The notes below the pieces were generated by a model, which saw nothing but the letters and a program-made list of their open reading frames with translations, did not search any database and had not been told where the DNA came from. From positions 2,232,001 to 2,296,000 of the forward strand of contig CAVTPD010000001.1 in NCBI GenBank assembly GCA_963736575.1: 64,000 bases of DNA, in the 5' to 3' direction. This stretch comes from CAVTPD01 sp963736575. GTDB lineage: Bacteria; Bacteroidota; Bacteroidia; Cytophagales; JAAEPT01. The translations under genes were made by a program, and so were the position numbers. Of this stretch, positions 27,847 to 35,364 are shown piece after piece (position 1 is the first letter of the stretch; every line of letters starts with the position of its first letter).

Positions 27847-29631
27847 ATGAAAATCTATGATATCAGCATACGAAACTTTAGAGGGATAAAAATATTAACA
27901 AAGCTTAAAGTTGGTGAAATAAACTCTTGTGTTGGGAAAAACGATTCTGGTAAATCAAATATATTAAAAGCTCTTGATGCATTCTTTAATGATAAATTCA
28001 CAGTAAATGACGTCTATAAAGGAATTCAGGATGATGAAAACATTGAAATTACCATAAGATTTGATACAATCTCCCCGATCAATTCATTAGCCCTAGACAA
28101 AAACGGAAAATTAAACCTAACTAAACGATTTGCATTCAATAAGGCTGGAAAAGTGGTTAAATCACTATTCTATACATGTAATGATATCAATAGTGTCGAT
28201 TACGAAAACTGCTGGGCAATAAAAGAAAGTGACATTAATGATTTTTTAACCTCACTTAAAGTTGAATTTTCAAAATCAGGAAGAGGCGTTACTAATCTTT
28301 CTAAAATAGAACTAATTGATTCTAATACTAAAAGCTTGGGGCGCATAGAGAAGTCGCATCCAGCAGATGATTTTCTTAAAATCCTGAATAAACAATATGA
28401 TTTCATCGAGCTTCCAGAGTACTCTCTTTTTGATGCTGAACAAGACTTAAATGTTGGAGCTGCTAATTTTCAATCTCAATTTAAGCCTATTGCAACACAA
28501 TCATTAGATAACAACAAAGCCTTAACCACTCAAATTGAAAACAATGTTCAATCCGATTTGGAAACAGAATTCGGTGTCATCACAGACCTAATGAAACGAA
28601 ATGTGCCAAATCTTGAAAAAATAAAACCTTCATTGGTTTGTAATTGGGGAAACCTTGTAAAATTCGATTTAGCACTTAAATTTGAAGCTGATAGCTTTGA
28701 AATTCCTATATCAAATAAAGGAACAGGATTTAAACGACTATTAATGGTTGCTTATTTCGAGTATTTAGCCCAAAAGACTGATAAAAAATATCAAATATTC
28801 GGAATCGAAGAACCCGAAACTTTTTTGCATCCTGAACTACAAAATGATCTTTTAGAATCAATCATCACTCTATCTGAGAACAGTCAGTTTTTCATAACCA
28901 CGCACTCACCTATATTCGCAGGAGCAACTAAAGACTCCAATATTGTTGTTGTTAAGAAAGTTAAAGAAACTTCCGAATACTTTAATTATGAAAATGAGGG
29001 AGACATACTCAATATGGTCATACAAGAGTTAGGCATTCGACCGAATTATAACTTACTCAATGACAACTATAGAAAGGCTATTTTTGTAGAAGGAAGTGGA
29101 GATGTTTTATTTTGGAAAACTGCAATCACTAAATTCATAGGAGACTTCCCAAAAGACATTTTATTTATTCCATGCGGAGGTGATCAAGTAGACTTTTTTG
29201 TAAATGCTGAACTATGCAAAAAAATAAATAGACGATTCATCTTTATTTTAGATTCAGATAAAGGAGCTATAGACTATCAAACCAAAATAAATAACAAGAC
29301 AGAGCTAAAAAACAAAGTAGAGGAATTAGGAGGTAATTTCGAAATTTTAAGAAAACGAGAAATAGAAAATTATTATCATAAATCTGCGATTCAAAGAATC
29401 CTAGACAACCATTATACTCTTTCATCAAGCTTTGAAATTGAAGATTTCGTAGACATCAAAAAAAGTATTGAAGATGAAATACCAAACAATGTACGCTCTA
29501 CTTTAAAGTTTAAATCAAAGAACAACCTAGCCATATTCGAAGAAATGACAACAGAAGAATGGCGAGAAAGTTCAGTAACTATCGATCAAACAACGGATGT
29601 CGAAAGTATAATTTCCAAAATCATGGAATAA
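27847..29631 (+). CDS. OLD-family ATP-dependent nuclease
   Basis: A 594-residue protein. An N-terminal ABC-type ATPase (RNFRGIKIL, Walker A GKNDSGKS at 30-37, Walker B FGIEEPETFLHPEL near 320, H-loop ITTHSPIFA) is followed by a TOPRIM nuclease (IFVEGSGD near 413 with the metal-binding Glu, LDSDKGA near 466 with the DxD). This is the arrangement of Old/GajA nucleases. No UvrD-like helicase gene lies next to it, so it is a stand-alone (class 1-like) OLD protein rather than Gabija. The ATG at 27847 is preferred over an upstream TTG that lies inside the attC. Probable DNA-cleaving defence against phage or plasmids. Confidence 0.9.
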   Translation: MKIYDISIRNFRGIKILTKLKVGEINSCVGKNDSGKSNILKALDAFFNDKFTVNDVYKGIQDDENIEITIRFDTISPINSLALDKNGKLNLTKRFAFNKAGKVVKSLFYTCNDINSVDYENCWAIKESDINDFLTSLKVEFSKSGRGVTNLSKIELIDSNTKSLGRIEKSHPADDFLKILNKQYDFIELPEYSLFDAEQDLNVGAANFQSQFKPIATQSLDNNKALTTQIENNVQSDLETEFGVITDLMKRNVPNLEKIKPSLVCNWGNLVKFDLALKFEADSFEIPISNKGTGFKRLLMVAYFEYLAQKTDKKYQIFGIEEPETFLHPELQNDLLESIITLSENSQFFITTHSPIFAGATKDSNIVVVKKVKETSEYFNYENEGDILNMVIQELGIRPNYNLLNDNYRKAIFVEGSGDVLFWKTAITKFIGDFPKDILFIPCGGDQVDFFVNAELCKKINRRFIFILDSDKGAIDYQTKINNKTELKNKVEELGGNFEILRKREIENYYHKSAIQRILDNHYTLSSSFEIEDFVDIKKSIEDEIPNNVRSTLKFKSKNNLAIFEEMTTEEWRESSVTIDQTTDVESIISKIME

Positions 29632-29636
29632 AAAGC

Positions 29637-29832
29637 ATATAACACGTTGTATATTTCATGGCTGTTCGGTGGTTTTCGAGGCTTTGGTTCTTCGTAGAAA
29701 TCCCGTCAATCTGCAAGATTGACTAGCTTCGGAGGACAAATTTAGCAAGTCAATCTTGCAGATTGACTCCGTGGTAAACCGAAATTTCACTACCTTGAAT
29801 TCAGCCACGAAAACATACAGTAAACGTTGTAA
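29637..29832 (+). other. attC site 4, 196 bp
   Basis: R'' ATATAAC (29637-29643) within GCATATAAC, the exact complement of GTTATATGC at the start of the OLD cassette. R' GTTGTAA (29826-29832). The outer stem pairs GTATATTTCATGGCTG with CAGCCACGAAAACATAC. Arms GTCAATCT-GCA-AGATTGAC (29705-29723) and its complement (29749-29767). Confidence 0.9.
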
Positions 29833-29858
29833 GTAATGCCGAAAAACCCAGAAACCGA

Positions 29859-30653
29859 ATGAAAAAGACAATATTTGAAATTACCAAAATGGACTGTCCT
29901 TCAGAGGAAAATCTAATCCGAATGAAATTAGATGGAATTTCAAGCATTGCGAATTTGGACTTTGATATTCCGAATCGAAAATTGACCGTTTTTCACAGCG
30001 GAGAAATTGACCAAATCGAAAAGTCAGTTATCGAACTAAATTTAGGTGGAAAGAAAATCTCGACTAAACAAACCGACCAAACGGAATTTAAAGAAAACAA
30101 AAACCAAAAAAAGCTACTTTGGTCTGTACTCGTTATAAATTTTGCGTTTTTTATAATCGAAATGACAACAGGAATTATCTCAAAATCTATGGGACTTGTT
30201 GCCGATAGTTTAGATATGCTTGCGGACAGTTTTGTTTACGGAATTAGTTTGTTTGCGGTTGGCGGAACAGTAATAAAGAAAAAACGGATTGCCAAACTTG
30301 CTGGATATTTTCAAATAATACTTGCGATTATTGGATTTGTAGAAGTTTTAAGAAGATTTTTCGGAGACGAGAAACTTCCCGATTTTTCGACAATGATTAT
30401 CGTTTCGATTTTCGCACTTATCGCAAACGGAATTTGTCTTTATATTTTGCAAAAGTCAAAAAGTAAAGAAGAAGCACATATGAAAGCGAGTATGATTTTC
30501 ACCTCGAATGACGTGATTATAAATTTAGGAGTAATAATTGCAGGAATTTTAGTGCATTATTTGAGTTCTAATAAACCTGATTTGATTATTGGAACAATCG
30601 TTTTTATATTGGTAATTCAAGGAGCGTTTAGGATTTTGAAATTAAGTAAGTGA
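29859..30653 (+). CDS. Cation diffusion facilitator with HMA-like N-terminus
   Basis: A 264-residue protein. Residues 1-70 resemble a heavy-metal-associated domain whose usual CxxC is reduced to one Cys (MDCPSEEN, Cys13). Residues about 85-260 form a six-helix CDF transporter; ADSLDMLADSFVYG supplies the two metal-binding Asp in one helix, and FTSNDVIINLG the polar residues of a later helix. It probably exports zinc or another divalent metal across the inner membrane. It is the only non-defence-like gene in the cassette array. Its attC lies 16 bases after the stop. Confidence 0.85.
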   Translation: MKKTIFEITKMDCPSEENLIRMKLDGISSIANLDFDIPNRKLTVFHSGEIDQIEKSVIELNLGGKKISTKQTDQTEFKENKNQKKLLWSVLVINFAFFIIEMTTGIISKSMGLVADSLDMLADSFVYGISLFAVGGTVIKKKRIAKLAGYFQIILAIIGFVEVLRRFFGDEKLPDFSTMIIVSIFALIANGICLYILQKSKSKEEAHMKASMIFTSNDVIINLGVIIAGILVHYLSSNKPDLIIGTIVFILVIQGAFRILKLSK

Positions 30654-30669
30654 ATGAAAAAAGCACTAC

Positions 30670-30865
30670 TTACAACACCGTATATAGCTCATAGCTGGGC
30701 AGTTGCTTAATCGAAGTTTAGGCATATTTGCGAAGTCCGCCAAATTTTTTAATTTGACTTATTGAGAAAAAAAGGTAATAAGAAAATTAAAAAATCCGGC
30801 TAGTGCTTAACCGAAAAAAATATTGATAATTTGCACGCTACGAGCCATATACAAGACCGTTGTAT
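30670..30865 (+). other. attC site 5, 196 bp
   Basis: R'' TTACAAC (30670-30676); GCACTACTTACAAC complements the cassette start GTTGTAAGTAATGC with one mismatch. R' GTTGTAT (30859-30865). The outer stem pairs CGTATATAGCTC with GAGCCATATAC. Arms at 30739-30758 (GCCAAATT/AATTTGAC with a 4-base loop) and 30781-30800, the latter partly decayed. Confidence 0.85.
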
Positions 30866-31350
30866 TTCATTATGCCCTCTATGGAAGTTTAGTGATGGAT
30901 TTTATGATTATAGCTGTGTAGTAAGTTTGCTTACAATAAAAGTTGTAGATGAAGTTGTAAAGCTTGCTTTTAAAAAGTGAATCTTAACTTTTAGTTAGCA
31001 GCTGTTAAGCTGGTAAACAGCTATACGTATAAAAATTGACATTTGTTGCACTAACTTCTTGAGTATATAGGTCTTTTTTTAGCATTACGCTACATACACA
31101 AGTGTATAATAATCATAATGCCGATCAAAAAAGACCGGTAGCAGTTGGTTTCCGCTTAATATGTTTCATTCATTTTATGAACAAAACATATCCGCTACAA
31201 CAAACAACTACCTACTGCATGGGATAGAGGGCAAAACGAAACACAACATTATGTAAGATTTCATGTAGCCTCTAAAAAGCTTATTTTACAGAAAATTTAC
31301 AATAAGTTTTTAGAAACTACCCGACGTTTAAACTAAACTTACACATCACA
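30860..31350 (+). other. Non-coding structured integron cassette, copy 2
   Basis: A near-identical copy of the cassette at 21958-22450, with only scattered substitutions and small indels. The short frame seen in copy 1 is interrupted by TGA here, so the cassette is not protein-coding. Hairpin arms (GGTCTTTTTT/AAAAAAGACC and ATATGTTT/AAACATAT) are preserved. The motif TTGTATTTCATTATGCCC stands at both its left junction and directly after its right junction. Confidence 0.75.
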
Positions 31351-31356
31351 TTGTAT
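31241..31356 (+). other. attC site of non-coding cassette 2
   Basis: R'' ACACAAC (31241-31247), R' ATTGTAT (31350-31356). Same 116-bp layout as the site at 22341-22456, with only minor changes. The complementarity between the cassette start and the segment leading into R'' (TAGAGGGCAAAACGAAACAC) is retained. Last recognisable attC of the array. Confidence 0.7.
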
Positions 31357-31367
31357 TTCATTATGCC

Positions 31368-31436
31368 CTTCCACTCGTCCTCGTTTGCAACGGGGACGGG
31401 CGAGAAGCGCGATTGCATCGCACTATAACACTAAAA
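31368..31436. repeat. REP-like GC-rich hairpin repeat, copy 1
   Basis: About 69 bases beginning cttccactcgtcctcgtttg and containing an imperfect hairpin (CTCGTCC...GGACGGGCGAG around CGTTtgcAACG). An almost identical copy lies at 32644-32714. It directly abuts the transposase relic, as REP elements accompany REP-associated transposases. Confidence 0.75.
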
Positions 31437-31551
31437 CCCTAACTAAACCCTTTCTACCTGTATAATCCTTAGAACTGCTATACCTATAATACTCTGGCTC
31501 ATCTACTAATCCATTTCTAACCGGATTATCATGAATATAATGGATCTTCAC
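31423..31551 (-). pseudogene. Relic of a REP-associated (IS200-like) tyrosine transposase
   Basis: The minus strand encodes about 42 residues including HYIHDNPVRNGLV, EPEYYRYSSSKDY and GRKGLV. This is the signature C-terminus of Y1/RAYT transposases (YIHxNPVRxGLVxxPExYxYSS). The N-terminal part with the HUH and Tyr motifs is missing: upstream sequence is the dispersed repeat. It is a decayed remnant, and it stops in the REP-like hairpin. Confidence 0.8.
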
Positions 31552-31553
31552 CT

Positions 31554-31798
31554 ATAGCGCCAGCGTCCGCTGGTGTTTGGCATCTATTGTTTAACCTGCA
31601 ACAAGCCCAAGCGGACGCTTGAACTACAAACTAGCGGTAGCTAGATAGATTACCTAATCAAGTTAGGTAATGACGTAGTAGTTGTCATTTGTTTTACCTA
31701 GCCAACGGTCTTGACCTTAGCTACGGTGAATTTCAAATAACGCTTGACAAGGTCTACCGACCATTGTCAACGTAGAAACCAGATTCTGTCGTCACGCT
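31554..31798. repeat. Dispersed intergenic repeat, copy B
   Basis: About 245 bases starting tatagcgccagcgtccgctg. It is nearly identical to copy C and partly to copy A. It includes the GCCAGCGTCCGCTGG hairpin, the complementary GCGGACGC segment, an ATTACCTAATCAAGTTAGGTAAT hairpin-like stretch, and the shared core. Copies B and C stand as direct repeats on either side of the lipoprotein gene. Confidence 0.8.
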
Positions 31799-31913
31799 GA
31801 CCATTCGGAAGAAGAACCCATTGGCTTTGTAACTTATGCGTTGAGCACAAGTGAAAAACACTTGAGCTAGGTGGGACCCTACTCAATCAATATATTAAAG
31901 TTTCAAGAAAGAA

Positions 31914-32564
31914 CTAAATTTCTGAATCAGTTACATCGTTTATGATTAAGTAATCAACCTTTGTTTTAGTCAGCTTACCTGAAAAGGGGGCAAGCCTAAT
32001 CCAACTTTTAGATGATAGTTTACCACTCTTACATTTCTGATCATTAACATAGAGATCAAAATCCCAATCACTTATTATTAACTTAACATTAAAGGAATTT
32101 ACTTCATCAAACCCAGTTGTTAAATGAGAAACATCTTTATAATATAAATATTCTTTATTACCATAATCATGTTGTTGAATCCGAATTTCTCCACTGTTGT
32201 AAAACCTAAACTCATACTCGAATGTCGCACTTTCCAAAATTAAGCCACAGGAAGCCGTATCTAAATCTGAAGAAACTATATTCAAAGAAGTTTCAACACT
32301 ATACTTACTTGGTAAATCATATAAATAAGACTTATCTAAAGGAAAAGTACTTGTCCTCCCAGCGACTGAATCTTTACAATGAATAAAATAGAATCCATCT
32401 TTAATTTCAATTTTGTGATAACTTGCATTTTCTTCAATCCAACCTCTATCATTTTCATTAAAAGTTTCATTTAAAATACTTTTTCCGTTGTTTTCATTAG
32501 TACATGAAAGAATAGTACTAACAAATAAAAAAAACCAAAACTGACTAGATAATTTTCCGCTCAC
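31914..32564 (-). CDS. Lipoprotein of unknown function
   Basis: A 216-residue protein with signal peptide (SSQFWFFLFVSTIL) and lipobox ILSC at about residue 21, so probably lipid-anchored in the envelope. The mature part is beta-rich (DRGWIEENASYHKIEIKDGFYFIH, VSHLTTGFDEVNSFNVKLIISDWDFDLYVNDQ) and resembles concanavalin-like/LamG or DUF1080-type jelly rolls that bind carbohydrate. No catalytic motif identified. It sits alone between direct repeats B and C, which suggests that it moved or was duplicated with them. Confidence 0.72.
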   Translation of the reverse strand: MSGKLSSQFWFFLFVSTILSCTNENNGKSILNETFNENDRGWIEENASYHKIEIKDGFYFIHCKDSVAGRTSTFPLDKSYLYDLPSKYSVETSLNIVSSDLDTASCGLILESATFEYEFRFYNSGEIRIQQHDYGNKEYLYYKDVSHLTTGFDEVNSFNVKLIISDWDFDLYVNDQKCKSGKLSSKSWIRLAPFSGKLTKTKVDYLIINDVTDSEI

Positions 32565-32643
32565 GATTAACCTGATTTAAAAAATAAATTAACAAAAAAA
32601 TACCAAAAAGGATAAATACATCCCATAATATTAAAAATAAATC

Positions 32644-32714
32644 TCTTCCACTCGTCCTCGTTTGCAACGGGGACGGGCGAGAAACGCGATTGCATCCCAC
32701 TATAACACTAAAAT
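32644..32714. repeat. REP-like GC-rich hairpin repeat, copy 2
   Basis: Matches 31368-31436 with few changes (gaagcgcg to gaaacgcg, catcgcac to catcccac). It lies just upstream of the lipoprotein gene in its own direction. The transposase relic is not repeated after it. Confidence 0.75.
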
Positions 32715-32825
32715 CCCTCTGGCGCGCGTTGCTTCAGCTAAACGCGTGCCTACAAAGCTGTCTCTATCTCCAGATACCCATTCTTATCGTTTGAAAACAG
32801 CTTTTTTAATAGGAGTTAGAAAATC

Positions 32826-33060
32826 AACTATAACGCCAGCGTCCGCTGGTGTTTGGCATCTATTGTTTAACCTGCAACAAGCCCAAGCGGACGCTTGAAC
32901 TACAAACTAGCGGTAGCTAGATAGATTACCTAATCAAGTTAGGTAATGACGTAGTAGTTGGCATTTTTTACCTAGCCAACGGTCTTGACCTTGCCTACGG
33001 TGAATTTCAAATAACGCTTGACAAGGTCTACCGACCGTTGTCAACGTAGAAACCAGATTC
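32826..33060. repeat. Dispersed intergenic repeat, copy C
   Basis: Nearly identical to 31554-31790, in the same orientation. It ends at the shared aaccagatt motif. The inverse of the AAGTGaaaaaCACTT hairpin follows at about 33065. Confidence 0.8.
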
Positions 33061-33131
33061 CCGTAAGTGTTTTTCACTTATGCAATACATGATATGATCA
33101 CTAAACTACGTTTCGCGCTAAGGCAAAAAAC

Positions 33132-33165
33132 ACCAAAGCCTTTCTTTTTAGGGAAAGGCTTTGGT
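33132..33165 (-). terminator. Terminator of the xylanase gene
   Basis: 13-bp perfect stem: ACCAAAGCCTTTC (33132-33144) with GAAAGGCTTTGGT (33153-33165). It lies 25 bases downstream of the minus-strand stop. Confidence 0.85.
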
Positions 33166-33189
33166 AGGAAAACATATCAAACCAAAAAA

Positions 33190-34950
33190 TTAATTCGCAA
33201 TAAGCACTTTTATTGTTTTTTTGAAATCACCTTGTTGGATCATTAAGTTATACAAACCGTTTTCAATAGTAGAAAAGTCAATCTTATTTTCAGACTCCCC
33301 TGTTTGTAAAGTTCGGCTGGTATTATCGATTAACGTATATTCAAACGAATTATCAAAACCTTCTATAAACAACGTTCCAGTAGTTGGGTTAGGGTAGATA
33401 GATATAGACGTAGTTGAGAAATCACTCATTGATGTTATAATTTCTGTTTCTACCAACTTAGCCGTACCAAATAAAGATGGGTCGGTCCAAGCTTGGTCTT
33501 CAGCAGCATTCCAAGAAAGTTTAGCATCACGGTCAGTTCCATCATCATCATCGTTAATCATGAAATCTAAACCTATTAATTGATCTGCTGATGGATTGCC
33601 TTGCACCGTTGTCCAAGGAATACGGCCTTCAACCACATAACCATTGGTAGTGGCAACCAAAGTATATTCAATACCGGCTACAGAACGTCCATCAGGAAGT
33701 GCACCTACACTTGTTCCATCGTCCCAACGGAAAGAGTATTGCGCATCATTATTGCCATATTCAGAAGCTTTATCATTATTAATGTCTATGTAAAACTCTA
33801 CATTATCATCGTTATAAGTATCATCGCTGTCTTGTATTTTGGTATCGTCTGTAACGGTAGCAAAAACATATAAATAATTATCGTCCCAAACTACTTTTGC
33901 AGAACCACTTAAATCGGCAGGATTACTTACCGTGCCCGATAATAATTTTGTAGCGTTCATAGGTAAAACATTAGCATCATTCCACGCGGCATCTACTACA
34001 CCGTCAATAGTTATGGGGGTAGACACTTTAAAAATCTTATATATGTTAGATACAATTACTTTTATTTCGGATTTTGGGCTTTCGCAATTACCCGGTGTTT
34101 GAGAAACAAAATAAGATGTAGTACCTGTTGTAGCTGTAGAAGGCGTTGGTGCCGAAGCTAAAGGCGTTGTAGAAGAAGCCGAATTGTACCATTTTAAGTT
34201 GGTTCCAGAAGCTGTTAATTGATTTGCAACATCACCTTGTTCATAGCTAACGGTAGCTGTAACTGTAGGTGCTGTAGCATTACAAGAAACACATTCTTTA
34301 ACTGTAATATTTGAACTTCCGGAACTGTTATAACCCTCCGATTCCATAATTTGATAATCCCAGGTAGTCCCCATTTGCATACCAAAACTAGCCCAGGCTT
34401 CTATATGACTGCTAAAGGTTATTGTTCCAGTAGATCGTTGCTCTTGGCGTACACTCCAATATTGATCGAAAGTAGCGTTCCCAACAATAGACGGTTTATC
34501 AACTCTTCTTCCCGTATAAACTTTATACGTTCCTCCATCACAAGTATAGGTACCTTTGTACGACACTCCACTTGTATTACCCGGCGGTTCCCACTGACCG
34601 TGCTTTTCGCATACATAATATTCTATTAGTGGATTTTTTGTCCATCCGTATAGAGCTAAAAAACCGTTGCTTCCTCCATTATATGTTCCTTCAAAACATA
34701 CAACTCTGCTGGCTGAACCTACTTTCCACCCCTTACCTGCAGTGAAATTTAGTGTGTTGTTCCAAGTTGTACTGTAGTTTCCGTCTGGCCCAAGTGTCAT
34801 TGAAGCACCGTCATTTGGTCTTTCTGTCCAAAAGGAATAGAAAAAACCGTTATGGGTGTTTTGTGAGTTGGCGGTTATTGTTTGCGCATGAATATTTTGG
34901 CCAATTAATAGCAACATGAATGAAAATATGCTAAGCGTTAGTATTTTCAT
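33190..34950 (-). CDS. Secreted GH11 endo-1,4-beta-xylanase with CBM9-like and T9SS domains
   Basis: About 586 residues. The start at 34950 is preferred: AAAGGA precedes it by about 4 bases and it opens a clean signal (MKILTLSIFSFMLLLIGQNIHAQ); an ATG at 34983 is also in frame. GH11 jelly roll (about residues 25-220): nucleophile Glu in NPLIEYYVCEKHG, acid/base Glu in MESEGYNSSGSS, and GTYTCDGGTYKVY. Then an Ig-like linker, a CBM9-type module (ITIDGVVDAAWNDANVL, AKVVWDDNYLYVFATVTD, DDNVEFYIDIN), and a T9SS type-A tail (SIYPNPTTGTLFIEGF ... KVLIAN). Predicted extracellular xylan hydrolysis, complementing the GH5 cellulase 25 kb away. Confidence 0.92.
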   Translation of the reverse strand: MKILTLSIFSFMLLLIGQNIHAQTITANSQNTHNGFFYSFWTERPNDGASMTLGPDGNYSTTWNNTLNFTAGKGWKVGSASRVVCFEGTYNGGSNGFLALYGWTKNPLIEYYVCEKHGQWEPPGNTSGVSYKGTYTCDGGTYKVYTGRRVDKPSIVGNATFDQYWSVRQEQRSTGTITFSSHIEAWASFGMQMGTTWDYQIMESEGYNSSGSSNITVKECVSCNATAPTVTATVSYEQGDVANQLTASGTNLKWYNSASSTTPLASAPTPSTATTGTTSYFVSQTPGNCESPKSEIKVIVSNIYKIFKVSTPITIDGVVDAAWNDANVLPMNATKLLSGTVSNPADLSGSAKVVWDDNYLYVFATVTDDTKIQDSDDTYNDDNVEFYIDINNDKASEYGNNDAQYSFRWDDGTSVGALPDGRSVAGIEYTLVATTNGYVVEGRIPWTTVQGNPSADQLIGLDFMINDDDDGTDRDAKLSWNAAEDQAWTDPSLFGTAKLVETEIITSMSDFSTTSISIYPNPTTGTLFIEGFDNSFEYTLIDNTSRTLQTGESENKIDFSTIENGLYNLMIQQGDFKKTIKVLIAN

Positions 34951-35364
34951 TCCATCCTTTCTAAAGAGTAGTTTTTGTCTCATAAATTTAAAATATAAGC
35001 GTTAAAAGATTTTTATTTGTTCTCATTGCTATGATTTCAATTCAGTCATTAAAAAATTTCAACCCTTAATAGACTTTTTTTCTTCATTAACAATTAATGC
35101 ATTAAGCACTACGGACAGGCAGTAAAAAGGTCATCACCTTAGTATTATTTTTATTTGGAGTCCTTTATCTAGTGTGAATTTAGTGTTTGCAGATAACAAA
35201 TTAACGGTCAATAGAGTAAGAACCGTCTGACTTTACACGCTAAGCCAATATTAACAAAACGTGTTTTAAAAGTAGTTTTTGGTAAATCATTGTTAACAGC
35301 TTGCTCACATTCAGTTTCTCTTCCGCTTGTAGCTTCGCAGAAAATAATCCTTACTAAATACGAC
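34951..35364. other. Divergent intergenic region between xylanase and secreted repeat protein
   Basis: About 410 bases (380 if the longer xylanase start is used), AT-rich, with no gene. It must contain both divergent promoters. A TTAATGCATTAA palindrome near 35096 is a possible regulator site. I could not find a convincing TTG/TAnnTTTG pair. Confidence 0.4.

Larger units (their letters stand above)
21958..31350 (+). mobile_element. Integron gene-cassette array without integrase (CALIN-like)
   Basis: Seven consecutive cassettes on the plus strand: non-coding (21958-22450), RhuM-Fic (22451-23684), reverse transcriptase (23685-25736), TIR + SIR2-like (25737-27810), OLD nuclease (27811-29826), CDF transporter (29827-30859), non-coding (30860-31350). 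The R'' box of each attC complements the first bases of its own cassette, e.g. GCTGCTAAC at 27625-27633 with GTTAGCAGC at 25736-25744, and GCATATAAC at 29635-29643 with GTTATATGC at 27810-27818. All genes share orientation, starts lie 20-63 bases from the junction and stops 0-16 bases before the attC. No IntI gene is in the window. Confidence 0.88.

Noticed and set aside
23495..30865. CRISPR-like regularly repeated palindromes
   Set aside because: The palindromic arms differ in sequence at each site, are kilobases apart, and have no spacers or cas genes; attC structure explains them.
21958..31350. Composite transposon bounded by 490-bp direct repeats
   Set aside because: The repeats encode no transposase, have no terminal inverted repeats, and each is itself a cassette with its own attC.
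32662..32898. 78-codon plus-strand ORF
   Set aside because: It runs through the REP-like and dispersed repeats and has no protein-like composition.
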